Shown here piece by piece: positions 20,916 through 33,521 of a stretch of 41,045 nucleotides of DNA. Numbering within the stretch: position 1 is the stretch's first letter; each line of letters opens with the position of its first letter. Origin of the DNA: Seison nebaliae (Eukaryota > Rotifera > Pararotatoria > Seisonacea > Seisonidae); the NCBI GenBank assembly GCA_023231475.1, contig JALJEE010001038.1, positions 1 through 41,045 of the forward strand, in the 5' to 3' direction. The translations under genes and the position numbers were made by a program. The notes beneath the pieces are model-generated. The model did not search any database. It had not been told where the DNA came from and saw nothing but the letters and a program-made list of their open reading frames with translations.

Positions 20916-23900
20916 TCAGTCAGTTGATGATGTCTCAAATACCAAATTTTTGATTTTCGTCTCACCAATACTACTAGGAGTTCTGGAAATGGCTCTGCAG
21001 ATGAAATTCATATGAAAATCTTCATTTTTCATATAGCGATAATGTTTTAATTTATTTGCCTTCAGTCGTCTATACTGTGCATCAGATTTAATCTGATCAC
21101 TTAAGTGAGCAGTTAAATACCTTATTGGTCGATAAAACTTTTTCTTATCAATTTTCTTTATTGTTTCTATATTGAATTTCGAACGATATTCTTGTGCACG
21201 TTTTAATCGTCCAGGCTCCATATTTTCTACTTCAAATTTAAATTGAAAAATCTTTCGGATTGTATCTGCACTTCGTGTAACGTATAAGTATTTCTTTTAA
21301 TCCAAATATCAACTTACATGAAACGTCAAATGAGAACAATAAAAAAATTTAACATTTTCCGTTTTATTTACGATCAGTCGAATGTACCAAAGTGAAAAGT
21401 CGATTTCCAATAAAGCATTCCGCTTTGATTGTCTTCCTTCTTAAATTAAATGACAAATTCTAAGATCATTGATAATTAACTGTCAAATCTTCCTTCGGGT
21501 ACTTCACTTGGTGAGGGGCCTAATGTTGGCTTGAACAGTTCACTAGCTGCAAATTAGAAAGAAATAGATAAAGTTTAATTTGAATTCGAATGTTTGACAC
21601 CTTTTACCGAATTAAATTTTAAGTTAGTTATCTTCGTTAAAGTTTCGGTTTGTTCTTTGGTCAATTTGATGGGTTTGAGGAATCGCATTTTAATCGTGTA
21701 TCTTCTTCCGTATGAACTTTGAGACTAATTCAAATGAAATTTGAAATGATTAAAAGATGGAACTGGTTTTTTGTGAGTGGCTTTTGTCAAATAAAACGAT
21801 GGTAATTCTAAAAAGATTCTACAGTAATTTTTTAGTCATTTGAATAAACCATCACTGTCGTCGTAAGATCTTTCAAAGGAATTTGCTTTCCGATTATTAT
21901 TATTACCACAAAGAAAGACTCCAGGCATGAACATAGTACCTTTACCTTTTGGTGTTTAAATTTAAAAATTAAAAAGTAAATAAAAAATTTTAATTAAAAA
22001 AATATTAAAATCATTAAATTTTAACCGGTTTGTTTCCGAAGGATTTTATTATTGTCTAATATTGTCAGTTCGAAAACGGCGGTCGGATCCAAGAGAGAAA
22101 TATGAACAGAAATCGTAATATCATGCAAAATTGTAAGATATTTTCTATCCGAATGAAATTAATGTATTGGAGTAAATTACTCCGCAGAAATATTTTAAAC
22201 TTTACACTAGTATCCGGTTTATCGGGGAAGATGATATCAGGAATTTCAATGATACTATATTGAGGATTTCTCGCATATTCTTGTACATATTTCCCATTTC
22301 GGAGAATATTCGTTAGATTATAAATCGAAGTATGATAATTGAATGGCACTAGTTCTCGATTGTCTTCGAAAACTTCTTCTATAAACGCTCGACTTTCCAC
22401 CCGTTTCGGGATGGTACGTCCACCTCTTTTACTGGAACTCTCTTTATCATCATTTTCTAAAACGATTTTCTTGTCTTTCCTGAATCGTTGTTTCTTCTTA
22501 GATTTAGTTGGATGTGGTTCTTTGTCTTTGCTTTTCTTATCCGTTGTATCATTATTAATTACCTCTTTTTCTTTTGGAAGTTTCATTGAAGATGTTAAAA
22601 TTGGTTCTGGATTGGTGGGTAATGGCGGTCGACTGGTAGTATCTTTCGACGCTCTGAATTCGGTGAAAATACTCGCCTCCTGTTCACGAATACTCGTCCA
22701 ATGATTCTGTATTATCAAAGGTATGGCCGTTCCACTGATAATAGTGAGAGACCAATTACCCATGATGGAAGTTATACCTTTATCTTCACAATAAGAGAGA
22801 ACGGTAGGATTGATATAAGCGCAGATAGTAAAAGTATATCCGAACTAAATTTAATTTATTCCTTATAATATCTTTGCAAGAGAAATTTATAACTTTATTT
22901 GGTGGATAGAAATATGGACAATTTATCATTCCAAAATTTGGAAGAGTAAGACCATTATCATTGTTAATTATCGTTAAGAAACCTTTGATGGTATTAAATT
23001 TCTCTTTCGCGATTTTACTGTCTACATGGGAAAGAGTCGAATCTCCCGATCCTGACATAAATTCACATTGAACAATTAAATTGTAATAGTAGAAATGTGG
23101 AATGTTTCCATTAAAATATTCAGATAATCTACTAAATTCTTCTTTAGTAAATGCTGAATGAAAAATAGTTCTATGTTAAACAAATGGAGAAGAGTAATTT
23201 TTTTACATAATGAAAAAAAAATAAACTGATATAATATCGAATGAGACAATAAACGAGTAGTGTCTTCACCGGGTAACTTTAATTGGATAGCAGTCCCGAA
23301 CAGATCAGGCACCTTCGTTCTTACTGTGACATTCAAATTCGTCTTTCCTTGTAATTTGAAGGAATGTAATTTTTGTGCGTTAATCGTAAGAGACGGAAAG
23401 AGTTTGGAGGGTTCAACGAAAAAATATTTCAAATATTTCTCAAATGCCGGCAGTCCGGCTGTCTGTCGTCGTAAATCACCGAGAGTTAATTCATCAACAA
23501 AATATTGAAAAAGTTGGTCTGCATAATAATCGAAATTTTTATGAATTTCCAAAGTCAATTTCTCAAAAATTGTGTGAGCAATCTGGTTTTCTGGTGTGGA
23601 TTTCATCCGATAATCTTTCAGATTCTCCACTTTCAATTCGAGTGGATTACCTAACATATCAAATTTAACTATTCGTTTCTTATCTTCATAAACTAATCGA
23701 TTAATTTCAAAATTGATTCAAAATTATAAATGAATGAAAAAACTTGATGCGTCGTCATTTGATGCTATATCACTATCAGAGTGTCCCGAGTCTAAAACGG
23801 TGAAGAGATATGGTTTCCTGATATAATCCATTTGATTAGGAAACAATTTATCCAATTTTCCTACACAATTATTCACCGTTTCATAATACGGTTTTTGGAT

Positions 23901-26590
23901 AATCGGGTTATAAAGACGAAAACTGAAGAATATGGAATTCAACGAATATTTCACATGTTCTTGAAAACTTGGACTGTCACTTACTTCCGAATAATTCGTA
24001 TTTACTCCATCTCCTTTCTTTCCAGCTAATCCATTTTCCACCACTTCCACAAACAATTTCGATAAACACAAATAGAATTTTAAAAGAATTCTATCTTTGA
24101 CATATAATTTCTGGGAGGAGTGTTTAGAAATATAGTTCAACAAACGATGTTCAGCATCACCGATCGAATCGTTACCCAACGAATAACAATCCAAAATATT
24201 TAATGTTAATTTTAATAACTTATTACCAATTCTATTCACCACAAACGTTTTCTATAAAATATGAAAAAGAATTTTTTGAGAATTAAAATTTTTTGAACTT
24301 CACAAATTTTCGGTATGGCCATATTGAGTGTGAGGAAGTTGAGAGGAATGTTGGAGCTCAGCGAAAAAACGAAATCTGTAGCCGATTCCACACGAAGACG
24401 AAGATAATTCACACTAAATGGAATATTTAATACCTAAGTAATTTTTTTTTATAAAAAATTTGAAATTAACCCGACTGGTATGGAAAGAACTTTGGCTTCA
24501 TGATATGTCGTCTCTAATTTTCGTTCAAATATTTTCTCCGAAGTGTATTGAATGATGAAGGGATAATGTTCATGATGGTTGAATAACGGTGATAGTCTTA
24601 GGATGGCAAAAGAATTTATTTCATATGCCGAATTTTTTGAACGTGATTTTGATGGAAATATCGTTCCTCTTCTCTTCTCTTTGTGCATCTTTTCTGCGCT
24701 TTTTTGCAACTTAGCTTCTCCCACTATATTCTGTCCTTCATCGATTACTGTTTTCTTGGTGGTAGGCAACTTTGGTAACGTATTGATAGTGATGAGAAGA
24801 AGATTGTTGTCCTTCGTTTCATTCACAATCGAAATGAAAGTTTCCTGAACTTTAATTTTGTCGTATGCATTTTTGAAATGGTGCGAATAAATTGGAGTAC
24901 GATCAGTATACACATGAGGAATTGTTGATCGAATATTATTCGTCGATCTCATAAATGGATTTTCCGGTGAACCGGTAGGTAAATCAGTTAGATTACTTGA
25001 TTCATTCACATAAGTATATTTGAATGCTTCCGAAATATTGCTCATCATCAAATAATCGAAACTCTCACGAAACTCTTTCAACGAAAAACTGTTGTATTCA
25101 GTTGGCATAATACCTTGGATACTGCTCTTACTATTTTTTCTTGATAATGCTGAAGGACTTTTGAAATACCAGGAATTGTCTGGTGGCAATATATCGACGA
25201 ATCGACTAAGTGGATTATTATATTCTTCTTTCTCATGATCAGCACATGTCGTTCGAAAATATTTCCATCTCGGTAAATCGATTTTAGGTAATTTAGTTAA
25301 ATTCACATCTCGAATTTGCAACATTAAATTATTCGTCGAAAAATTTTTTCCAAATACAAATATGGGAACTGAAACATTATCCTACAATACAAATGAATAT
25401 ATATTACAGGTAAGAAATGTAACAAACATTGTCAATGACACATTGAGGAATGATGGAGAGACTGTCTTGAAATGAAATGAATAATTCAGCGGATTGCAAT
25501 AACAATTTCCATAATTCATCATCAGTTCGATAAATACTGATTTTTGGAAATTTAAAAATAAATTCTTCAAAAAATGTAACTTCAAAGGCATCATTTCGAT
25601 TTGAGTGCCCGTCAATAAATTTAATATCATTTTAGAAATCAGATATAATGAATCGGTGGTTGTTTGATAGAAAGTAGATGTTGATGATAATACCATCAAT
25701 ATGGCTTTACATAACAAAATAGGCCAAAGATTATTGGATGATACGGGTAATAAGGGTTTCAGATTTTTGTCGATTGGTACTGAGTCATCTACTTCAAATT
25801 TTCTCCATGCTCCCTACAAAATATTTTGAGGAGAAATTTTAATACGAAAATAACCATAAAATAGAGAACGACAGCAAATTTCGAATGTGCCAAACGAACA
25901 GTTTTATCATAATCTTTTACATAAGCCCATGGAGTCCATGCTTCGCTTAATTCGATATCATATAAAGACCGTCTCAACTTCTTCTTTGGGGAAACCTGAT
26001 AATAATTCAATTTAATTTCAGGAAAATAGAAAAATAGTAGAAGATATACAGAAACATTGTCTTTTGCATTCATTCGTTCACTATTCGCCAATAGATCGTG
26101 ATGTAACATTTTGGGAATATCCACCGCTCTCTTGTTCCACAAATTATGTATACATTGTACAATGACAGACATTAATGGACTTTCAGTTAATAAGGATTGG
26201 TTCTGAGAATATAAATCTACATAATCCACATTTCCTACCAAATTAACAGACTTTTAAAAAATTTCATTTTTCTCCTTTAATCTCTAATTTTTCAAACTTC
26301 CTTTTTTCCTATAAAAGTCTGGAATGGAATCCATTCAATTGCCTCCAATTCGTTAGGTAAGTTAATTTCAGTTTTCGTTACCTTATGAGTTTTGGGTGCT
26401 GGTTCTTCATGAACTTTTTTCGTAGTTTTATCACTAAAACTATTAGTCATAAAAAAAGTGAGTTGGCTGATTAACAAACTTTTGTTTGGACTGTTTGCCA
26501 AGACGAACCTTTTTATTTTTAAATTTTTAAATAAAAGTAAAGAATGAGAATAATCAAAGTAACCATATCAAATCGACTTGGTTGTTGCAT
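20916..26590 (-). CDS. ADGB: Androglobin, upstream copy (B), full-length
   Basis: The start is uncertain: ATG 26590 (short first exon) or the in-frame ATG near 26447; the stop TGA is at 20916. Order of parts: IEWIPFQTF N-terminus; SVNLVGNVDYVDLYSQNQ; calpain-like GAWRKFEVDDSVPIDKN and NNLWPILLCKAILMVL; KIDLPRWKYFRTTC; EAKVLSIPVGVLNIPFSVNY; globin core PKICEKTFVVNRIGNKLL to LNYISKHSSQKLYVKDRILL and KFYLCLSKLF; permuted helices NQIAHTIFEKLTLEIHKNF; LTIINNDNGLTLP; YPPNK joined over an intron to FGYTF; a Lys-rich insert (about 22490-22560); DPTAVFELTILDNN; TGKGTMFMPGVF; TIKMRFLKPIKLTKEQTETL; TRSADTIRKIF and MEPGRLKRAQEYRSKF. Each matches the mammalian protein in order. Checked introns are 45-65 bp; one (26055-25996) is 60 bp and stop-free, so retention would keep the frame. 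No IQ motif is evident. Confidence 0.85.
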
Positions 26591-26759
26591 ATTTCCCTCG
26601 AAATAAAAGGAAATAAAGAAAATTTATTTATTCTACAATAATTTTCAATCATTAACTGTAATTAATAATGATGGAAATGTTAATAATATGATAAATTTAT
26701 AATTTTCTTCTTTTGGAACAATACAACGACATACTATCGTACCACTGAATATTTGTCAA

Positions 26760-28230
26760 TTACATTCGTTCTAACGAAAATTTTTGACTAGTCATCGATT
26801 TCAAATCAAGAATGATCGATTGAAATTTATTGATAAACGATGGAATGCTAATCAATTCAGAACGATATGAAGAATTTTGAAAAGATTTATGTTCATAAAT
26901 CGGTTGATTTCCACAAATGAATATATCGGGTATATCTCTCAATTGAAACGGATCTTTCTCAAATGGCACCATCGGAATAGAATCCGGTGCCATCGGACAT
27001 AAATGAGAAGTTTTCAATAAATATTCCATAGCATCGATTGGTTTTGGGAAAGTGGTTTGTTTCATACAATCATTAATAACTCTTCCATTCGATATTAATA
27101 ATTTCAATTTCCCTTCATCATTCTCTTCAATTAAATTTAAAATTGAAGGAGATGTTATCGAATGGAAATTGTGATGATCTTTACATCTAGGAAAGAAGAT
27201 TTTACTTATTGGTTGTTGTGGTAGAATATATGTTGTTGGATCGTTGGCACCAGGAACGATATAAATTGACAAATTTTCCAATAATTTAAAAAGAATTTTA
27301 TCTAATCTTTCAATTTTTAATTGATTATTTGGAAGATTTTCTAAACGATTACCAACCGAACAATTCACCAAACGATGTTTCTTGTAAACATCATGAGAGA
27401 ATGACGGTAATATGTTTCCGATGAGAATTAATGATTTAATATCATTGAATAATATTTTCTGATATTTAATATCATCAATGAGTAAATGGAATGAATTGAG
27501 AATTGTCTCATTTAAATTCGTTTTCATTTCATCAATATCTAATTCGTTCTTGTCGAAAGTCACATCGGCCAATGTTGATAGGAAGAGAATTTTATCTTTC
27601 GTTTGAAATAAACGTCGTTCTATTTGATTCCTAATTGGAAAGATATAATTGTCAATTTCCAACGTTCCACCAACATTTCTACCACAAATCCCAACACAAC
27701 AACCGGTAGTCAAGAAATTTTGTTCGTTATTTTTAAATTTGATTTTTATTCGTTGAATTTCATCTTCTAAATAAACTGTATCTTCTTGTGAGATGTAACA
27801 TTCATAAAAGTTTGTCGTCGTTTTATTCTCCTTCTCTCCGAAAACCGGTAAATCTTGACTTCTCTCAATTTTCTCTTTCTTCGCTTCTGATTTATACAAA
27901 TCGTCAACAATTTCATCATTATCCGCATAAATCTCTTGGAAGACGTTCGGTCGTTTATGCATCTTCTTGAAAATGATTCCAATTAACATTTGAACTTTAT
28001 TCTTTTCACTAGACAAATCGGGAATTTGTTCAACAAATTCATATTGACAATTACCTAGAAAGAATTAATTTTTATATTATTATAATTGTCATCAAACCAA
28101 ATTTTGACTTTAAATTATCTCTTAAAATCGGACGGAATTGAGATAAACGATCTTGATAGATTTTCGAATATTGCGAATTATTTCCATAACTTCTATTCAG
28201 GAAATGTTTAGAAGAAATTTCGATTTTCAT
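26760..28230 (-). CDS. POLD2: DNA polymerase delta small (B) subunit
   Basis: POLD2 holds the catalytic POLD1 to the other subunits of polymerase delta, the lagging-strand replicase. Exons 28230-28098 and 28054-26760 with a 43-bp phase-1 intron (donor GTTTGA, acceptor TTTCTAG) give 475 residues (human 469). N-terminal SYGNNSQYSKIYQDRLSQFR and RPIL match the family's 'QYAHIYATRL..MRPFL'. Then VYLEDEIQRIKIKFKN (OB fold), LILIGNILPSFSHD, IYIVPGANDPTTYILPQQPI (the inactivated phosphoesterase core, compare human PGEFDPTNYTLPQQP), LISNGRVINDCMKQ, LKTSHLCPMAPDSIPMVPFE and IPDIFICGNQPIYEHKSF. The family is catalytically dead and structural. The start ATG at 28230 lies 294 bp from the DNA2 start on the other strand. 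Confidence 0.96.
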
Positions 28231-28524
28231 TTTCTGAGAGAACTATCAGAAAATAAAGAAAGAGAATGTTTAATTTACATTTTTGAAAGAAATCGAAAGA
28301 AATGAGAAAATTCCAATAAAATTATCTTCTTGAAAAAATTAGCGGCAATTCAAATTGAGGCTGAAATTTATTTCAAATATTTTCATTAACTTATCATAAA
28401 TATTGGATGTCACTAGAATAGAAATAGTTTATTTAATTTATCTCTTTATGATTCATCGTTAAAAGACGAGAGTAAAAGAAGATTTATCGATTTCATTTCA
28501 CCAATTTCCACAACATCAATTTCA
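28231..28524. promoter_or_regulatory. 294-bp divergent interval shared by POLD2 and DNA2
   Basis: The start codons of two lagging-strand replication genes face away from each other across this interval, so it must hold both promoters and 5' UTRs. It is AT-rich; no E2F-type TTTSGCGC site is present by eye, though 'agcggcaattc' at about 28342 is the only GC patch. Confidence 0.6.
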
Positions 28525-31500
28525 ATGAAACAGAAAACGATTTTAAATTTTTTTGAAGGGAAGAAAACTCGAGTGAAGAGAGACAACATCGATTTAGAGG
28601 ACAATGAAGGAAGCTCTACAAAATTCATAAAAATAACATCGACACCTCATAAATCTCAATTGAATAATAAAGAGAATGTCGATCTTTCCATCATTTTATT
28701 ATCGGAAGAAGAAAAAGAAGAATCATTTTTCGATGAAGTATTTCCAGCAACACCAGAAGATAAAATTAAAAGTAATTTAAGAAAGAATAAAAGTGGAGAA
28801 AATATTTTGTCGTCAAAAAAAGAAAATTTCGAAAATCGAATAATCGAAAAAAATGATGATCATATTAAATTAAATAGAGAAATTAAGGAAGAAGAGAAAT
28901 TTCAAGAGAAAATTGAAAGTACTGAAAAAGAAGAAGATGATGATGATTTTGGCGATTTTAGTTTTAATTTCGATCAAGTTTTTGAAGTTGCGAAAGAATT
29001 AAAATCGAAAAAAAGTTTGTCGAAATGTTTAGAAGAATTATTGGAATTACATACGAATGATAAATGTATCGTTGGGAAAGTGGTAGAAATGAATGAGAAT
29101 ATTCTGAAATGTTCCATTAAAGAAAAATCGATTGTATTTCAAGTGAATTTGAAGCAAAGTTGGAGAAATTTAATCCAATTCATTTCCATCGGTCAATATC
29201 TCACGATCATTTCCCCGAAAATTTCACTTTACCAATTTGCAGTTAAATCGAATAATAATCTTGAATTGGAGTTAAATGATGAGAAGATCGATATAAATAA
29301 ATTGACAAGATTCTCTTTCATTCCATTACAATGGATTAATGTGAAACAATTAGATAATATATCTGATTTACTAAATGAAATTAGTGGGAGATATTATGGA
29401 GAAAATTTTCAGTCAATAAACTTCCTTTCACGATTTATTATCAATTCCAATTATTGTTTCTCTATCACAAATCTTCTTTCCTTCGTCAATTGTCAAAAGA
29501 AGATCGCTCTCCAATCTATCATTCCGATAGGCAATGATGTCTTATCATTACCGTTAGTTCTTGGTAATATGATCCACGAATATTTTCAGTTACTTTTCGA
29601 GAAAACAAATTTGATCGATTTAGAAAATGATCGAATGTTGGATGAGTATCTTCGTTCGATTATTGATTTGGAGAATATTTTTGGATTAGGATTCGATTCG
29701 ATCGAACAATTTTATACGAAATCTGAATTATTCTTATATTTAGGGAATGTAAGGAAATGGTTGAAGAAATATGTGATAAAAAAAGAAATTCTATTTCGAA
29801 TGGACAATGAACAATTTGTGATAAAGAGATTGATTTCCGTCGAACAACATTTATGGTCGATGAAATTTGGATTAAAAGGAATTGTCGATGTGGTTGTGGA
29901 AGTGACGAATGAGAAAGGAAAAATATTTATGTTGCCGATTGAATTGAAAACTGGTCGAAATGAAAACAATATGGATCATCGGGCACAAATCCTTCTCTAT
30001 TCAGCAATGTTACAAGAGAATGATGGTTTTGGTCCATATTCTTTATTGTTATATTTGAAAACATTAAATAGTCATGTATTCAATATTAATCGTCAATTGG
30101 TGGAAGTTAAATCATTAATTCAACAACGAAATAAATTATTTTATTTATTTCAATCAATTTATTTAAATCTTTCAATATTATTAAATTCTCAATCGAAAAA
30201 TTTAATTGAATTATTCAAATTCTTTTCAATTATCGATTCCACAACCGGTGAACGACAAAGAGCATTCGTTTCTGATACTTCTTATCTGGTGGATATGGAG
30301 GACGAATTGGAAAAGAATGATAAAGAGAAAAATCGACGGATCGATATGACATGTAAATATTGTAATTCTTATTCGATTTGTCAATTGACATACAAAATTA
30401 ACAAACCATCAATGCAGACTCATTTCCATCATTTAGCGATGAATCATCAATTTCTTTTCAATTGGATTCAACTACTCTTTTATGAATTCACTTATCTTTG
30501 CAATTATTTCAAAAGAAATGATATGACGAATGATCAGGAACATAATCAATTTTATCAATCGATTTGTAATTCACACTCATATTTTGATTTGATTCAATCG
30601 ATATCGATTGAGAAGAATTTGAAGAATATTAAGAAACTGAATATTGAATCCAATTGTCTCACAGAGAATAGATGGAAATACTTTTCCATTTTCAAACGAC
30701 CTCAATCTACTTGCTGGAACATTTCCGATTATTGTAACAGGAAAATTATCATATTTAATAATAATGAAATTCATTTGTCGACGGGTATTGAGGGAGTGCC
30801 AATTAAAGTGGAAAGGAAAAAATTTTCCGAATATGTTTGTATATTATCAGAAAAGAATTTGAAAGAAGTATTTTCTTTATATTCTAAGAATTTCCATTTT
30901 CATCCATTTGGACAACCAATAATTTTCCGTTGTATATCCTCCAATTTCAATGCACCAATATCGAATGATGAGAAATCAAAAGAAAATGAATCAAAGAATT
31001 TGGGAACGATTCAAGGAAAAAATCTTTCAAATATATTTTCACTTTATCTCTCTACTGGTAATGGATCACAATCGTTAACTGATTGTAAGAATAAAGACGA
31101 GATAAAATTTCGATTGAATGAATTGATCATTTTGAAGAAGTCTCCACGAATCAATGAGAACGATACGAAACATAAAAAACTTCTTCAATTTCATCAGGAT
31201 CAATTGAAATTTTGTAATCAGAAACAATTAATATTAATCGAACAAACGTTGAAATCGAAGGATTATATCATTCTTCGTGGTTATCCGGGTTCAGGTAAAA
31301 CAACGACGATCGTTAATCTGGTAAAAATTTGTTTGAAATTAAATATGAAAGTTCTCCTCACATCATTCACTCATAGTGCTGTAGATAATTTATTAATGAA
31401 ATTATTGAATGACGATTTAGTGAAAGAAGAGAAATTTCCTCAATTGATACGAATTGGAAAAAAGGATCGAGTCCCGAAAGAATTACATCGATTCGTATCA

Positions 31501-32652
31501 GATGAATTGATTGAACAAGAAAAGAGATCGAATGGAACGAAAACAATTAATCATTCGTTCAATTATATAAAAAGTATTTATGAAAGTTGTAAAATTGTTG
31601 GGACGACGTCATTATCTACATCTCATTCTATTTTTCAACGACATGATATCATGTTCGACATCTGTATCATTGACGAAGCGACTCAAATGTTGTTGTCTTC
31701 CGTTCTATCGCCATTGTTCCATTGTAAAAAATTTGTGGTAGTGGGAGATCCAAATCAATTACAACCACTAATTAAATGGAATGAATTTAAACATTTAAAA
31801 AATTTTCCAAAATCCATTTTTGATGTTCTCTATGAAATACCTGATAATTCGAAAGAGTTTTGTGTTAATCTCAATTCTCAGTATCGATTCAATTCTCCAA
31901 TTTTAGAGTTTGTCAATAAATGTTTCTATTCCAACTCGCCCATGGTCCATGGGAGAATGAAGAAATGTGAACAAGAAGAAACGATTGGCAATTATTGTCA
32001 ACGTGAATTACTTCATCAATCGATGATAAGAAATAAATCGATTAAATGGATATATGAGATTCTTAATGATAATTTAGAATCTTCTATCATTTTTATTGAT
32101 ATTAAAAATTCGAAAGAATTATTAACATCAACAACGAAAGATCAACAATATTTGGAATTGAATAATTTCATAGAAATTAATTGTATCCGACAAATTCTTC
32201 AAGAATTTACTTCAGTTTAATATTATTCTACTTTTTCTTATTATATTTATTCTACTCCTATTATAAGTTGAACATTTCACAGAATCACATTGGAATCTCA
32301 TCTCCATTTCGATTACAGGTGGAATTGATGCAGAAAGAATTCAATAAAAAGTATCCCCAAATTGAAATTAATACAATCGACCAATATCAAGGAAAAGATA
32401 AAGCAATATTTATCGTCTCTTTCGTCAAAACGCAAACTTCAGATGTTTCTTTTTTTTATTCTTTTCATAATACTCTTTCTTCAGAAAAAAATCGTTGATA
32501 ATGTTTTGTCTGATTGGCGTCGGATAAATGTAGCGATCAGTCGGGCAAAGGTTAAATTAATCTTAATTGGGCATTCTCCCACCTTGGAAAAATATGAGGA
32601 AATTAAACGAATTCTACAAATGTTGTCCAACTTCACATTCTTTTATACTTAA
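28525..32652 (+). CDS. DNA2: DNA replication helicase/nuclease DNA2
   Basis: DNA2 trims 5' flaps in Okazaki fragment processing and resects breaks. Exons 28525-32214, 32283-32444 and 32485-32652 (introns 68 and 40 bp, both phase 0) give 1339 residues. Residues 3-10, QKTILNFF, form a canonical PCNA-binding PIP box. Residues 11-165 are acidic and lysine-rich. RecB-type nuclease: H351-E352 in GNMIHE, D455 in GIVDV, E473 and K475 in PIELKTG, Y492. The iron-sulfur cluster cysteines are C323, C610, C613 and C619, with the same CX2CX5C spacing as yeast Dna2. SF1 helicase: Walker A GYPGSGKT (919-926), SFTHSAVDN, motif II IDEATQ (D1050, E1051), GDPNQLQP (1074-), then motif V TIDQYQGKDK and motif VI RRINVAISRAK in the last two exons. 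All catalytic residues are present, so it should be active. Confidence 0.96.
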
Positions 32653-32934
32653 ATCATTTATATTACTATACAGAAATGCTTGAAAATAAACTTGTTAATT
32701 ATGAAATATCGTTTTCTAATAGAATGGTGAACATGAATTATAAGACGTAATATAAGTTCTGTGAAACAAAACTTTTAATTATTCGGATCACATTATTTAT
32801 CGGATGATTAATTCGTATTATTTAGAATGCTATTTGTGATTTTTAAAAAATAACAATTAATAGAAATAAAATTTGTGAGGAAAAGCAATATGAAGAATTG
32901 ATTAATTTTGTTTTTATTATATATTAAATTAATT
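32653..32934. other. DNA2 3' flank
   Basis: AT-rich 3' untranslated or intergenic sequence with AATAAA-type signals (for example GAAATAAAATTTG at about 32860). No gene. Confidence 0.35.
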
Positions 32935-33345
32935 CATGAGTCCGTCAACGTACGATCCTAAGTCCCTGGTTGTTTGGATTGATTATTGACGGCGTTTTCC
33001 GCCAACTCAACGAAGGTAATAGACGATTTCTTATTTCCGCATGTTATGGCATATGCTGACGATTTCGTGGTCATGCATGATTCGTTTCCTTCGCGATTTG
33101 AAGAAATCCTATCTACGTATCGAAATGCTGGTTGCTCTCGACTGGTAATCGGTCGTTGTCGAACATTCCTCTTGCTTCTTCTACAATCTTCCTAGGCATG
33201 CTGATTCCTAGGCTAAGTGCAATATGTATACTGCTCTTCAAATATGTTGTCTCGTGCTCGTGATTTTATTTCCTGGAACAATTTTTTTTCACGCATTGCA
33301 CTATGGGGATACCGCGACTTAATAAAAAATAAATAAATTCATTTT
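32935..33345 (+). mobile_element. LINE reverse transcriptase fragment
   Basis: Starts with GAGTCCGTCAACGTACGATC, a copy of 5514-5533 (GAGTCCGTCAAGGTACGATC). It continues with IIDGVFRQLNE and VMAYADDFVVMHDS, where the catalytic YADD box is intact, unlike the copy at 5.2 kb. Short deletions and frame changes follow after about 33180. It ends near 33345 in AATAAAAAATAAATAAATT. It is 5' and internally truncated, inserted between DNA2 and TGS1. Confidence 0.75.
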
Positions 33346-33521
33346 TTATTTTATGAGATTTTGATGTTGTCGATGACAATGGCTGAAAGTTCAACGAATA
33401 ATAATATGAAAATAAAATAATTTACAAATAAATATCAACATTCATTTTCAATGGTTAAGCTGAAAGTTTTCGAAAAATTTTCGTTTAAACTTTCAATTTT
33501 TAATTTCTTTAATTCACCCTT

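Noticed and set aside
15970-26501. First thought that the 16-26 kb minus-strand exons were a DOCK-family exchange factor
   Set aside because: No DHR2 motifs appear. The LWPILLxKAI, IVNND, LPRWKYFR and EPGR blocks match androglobin in order.
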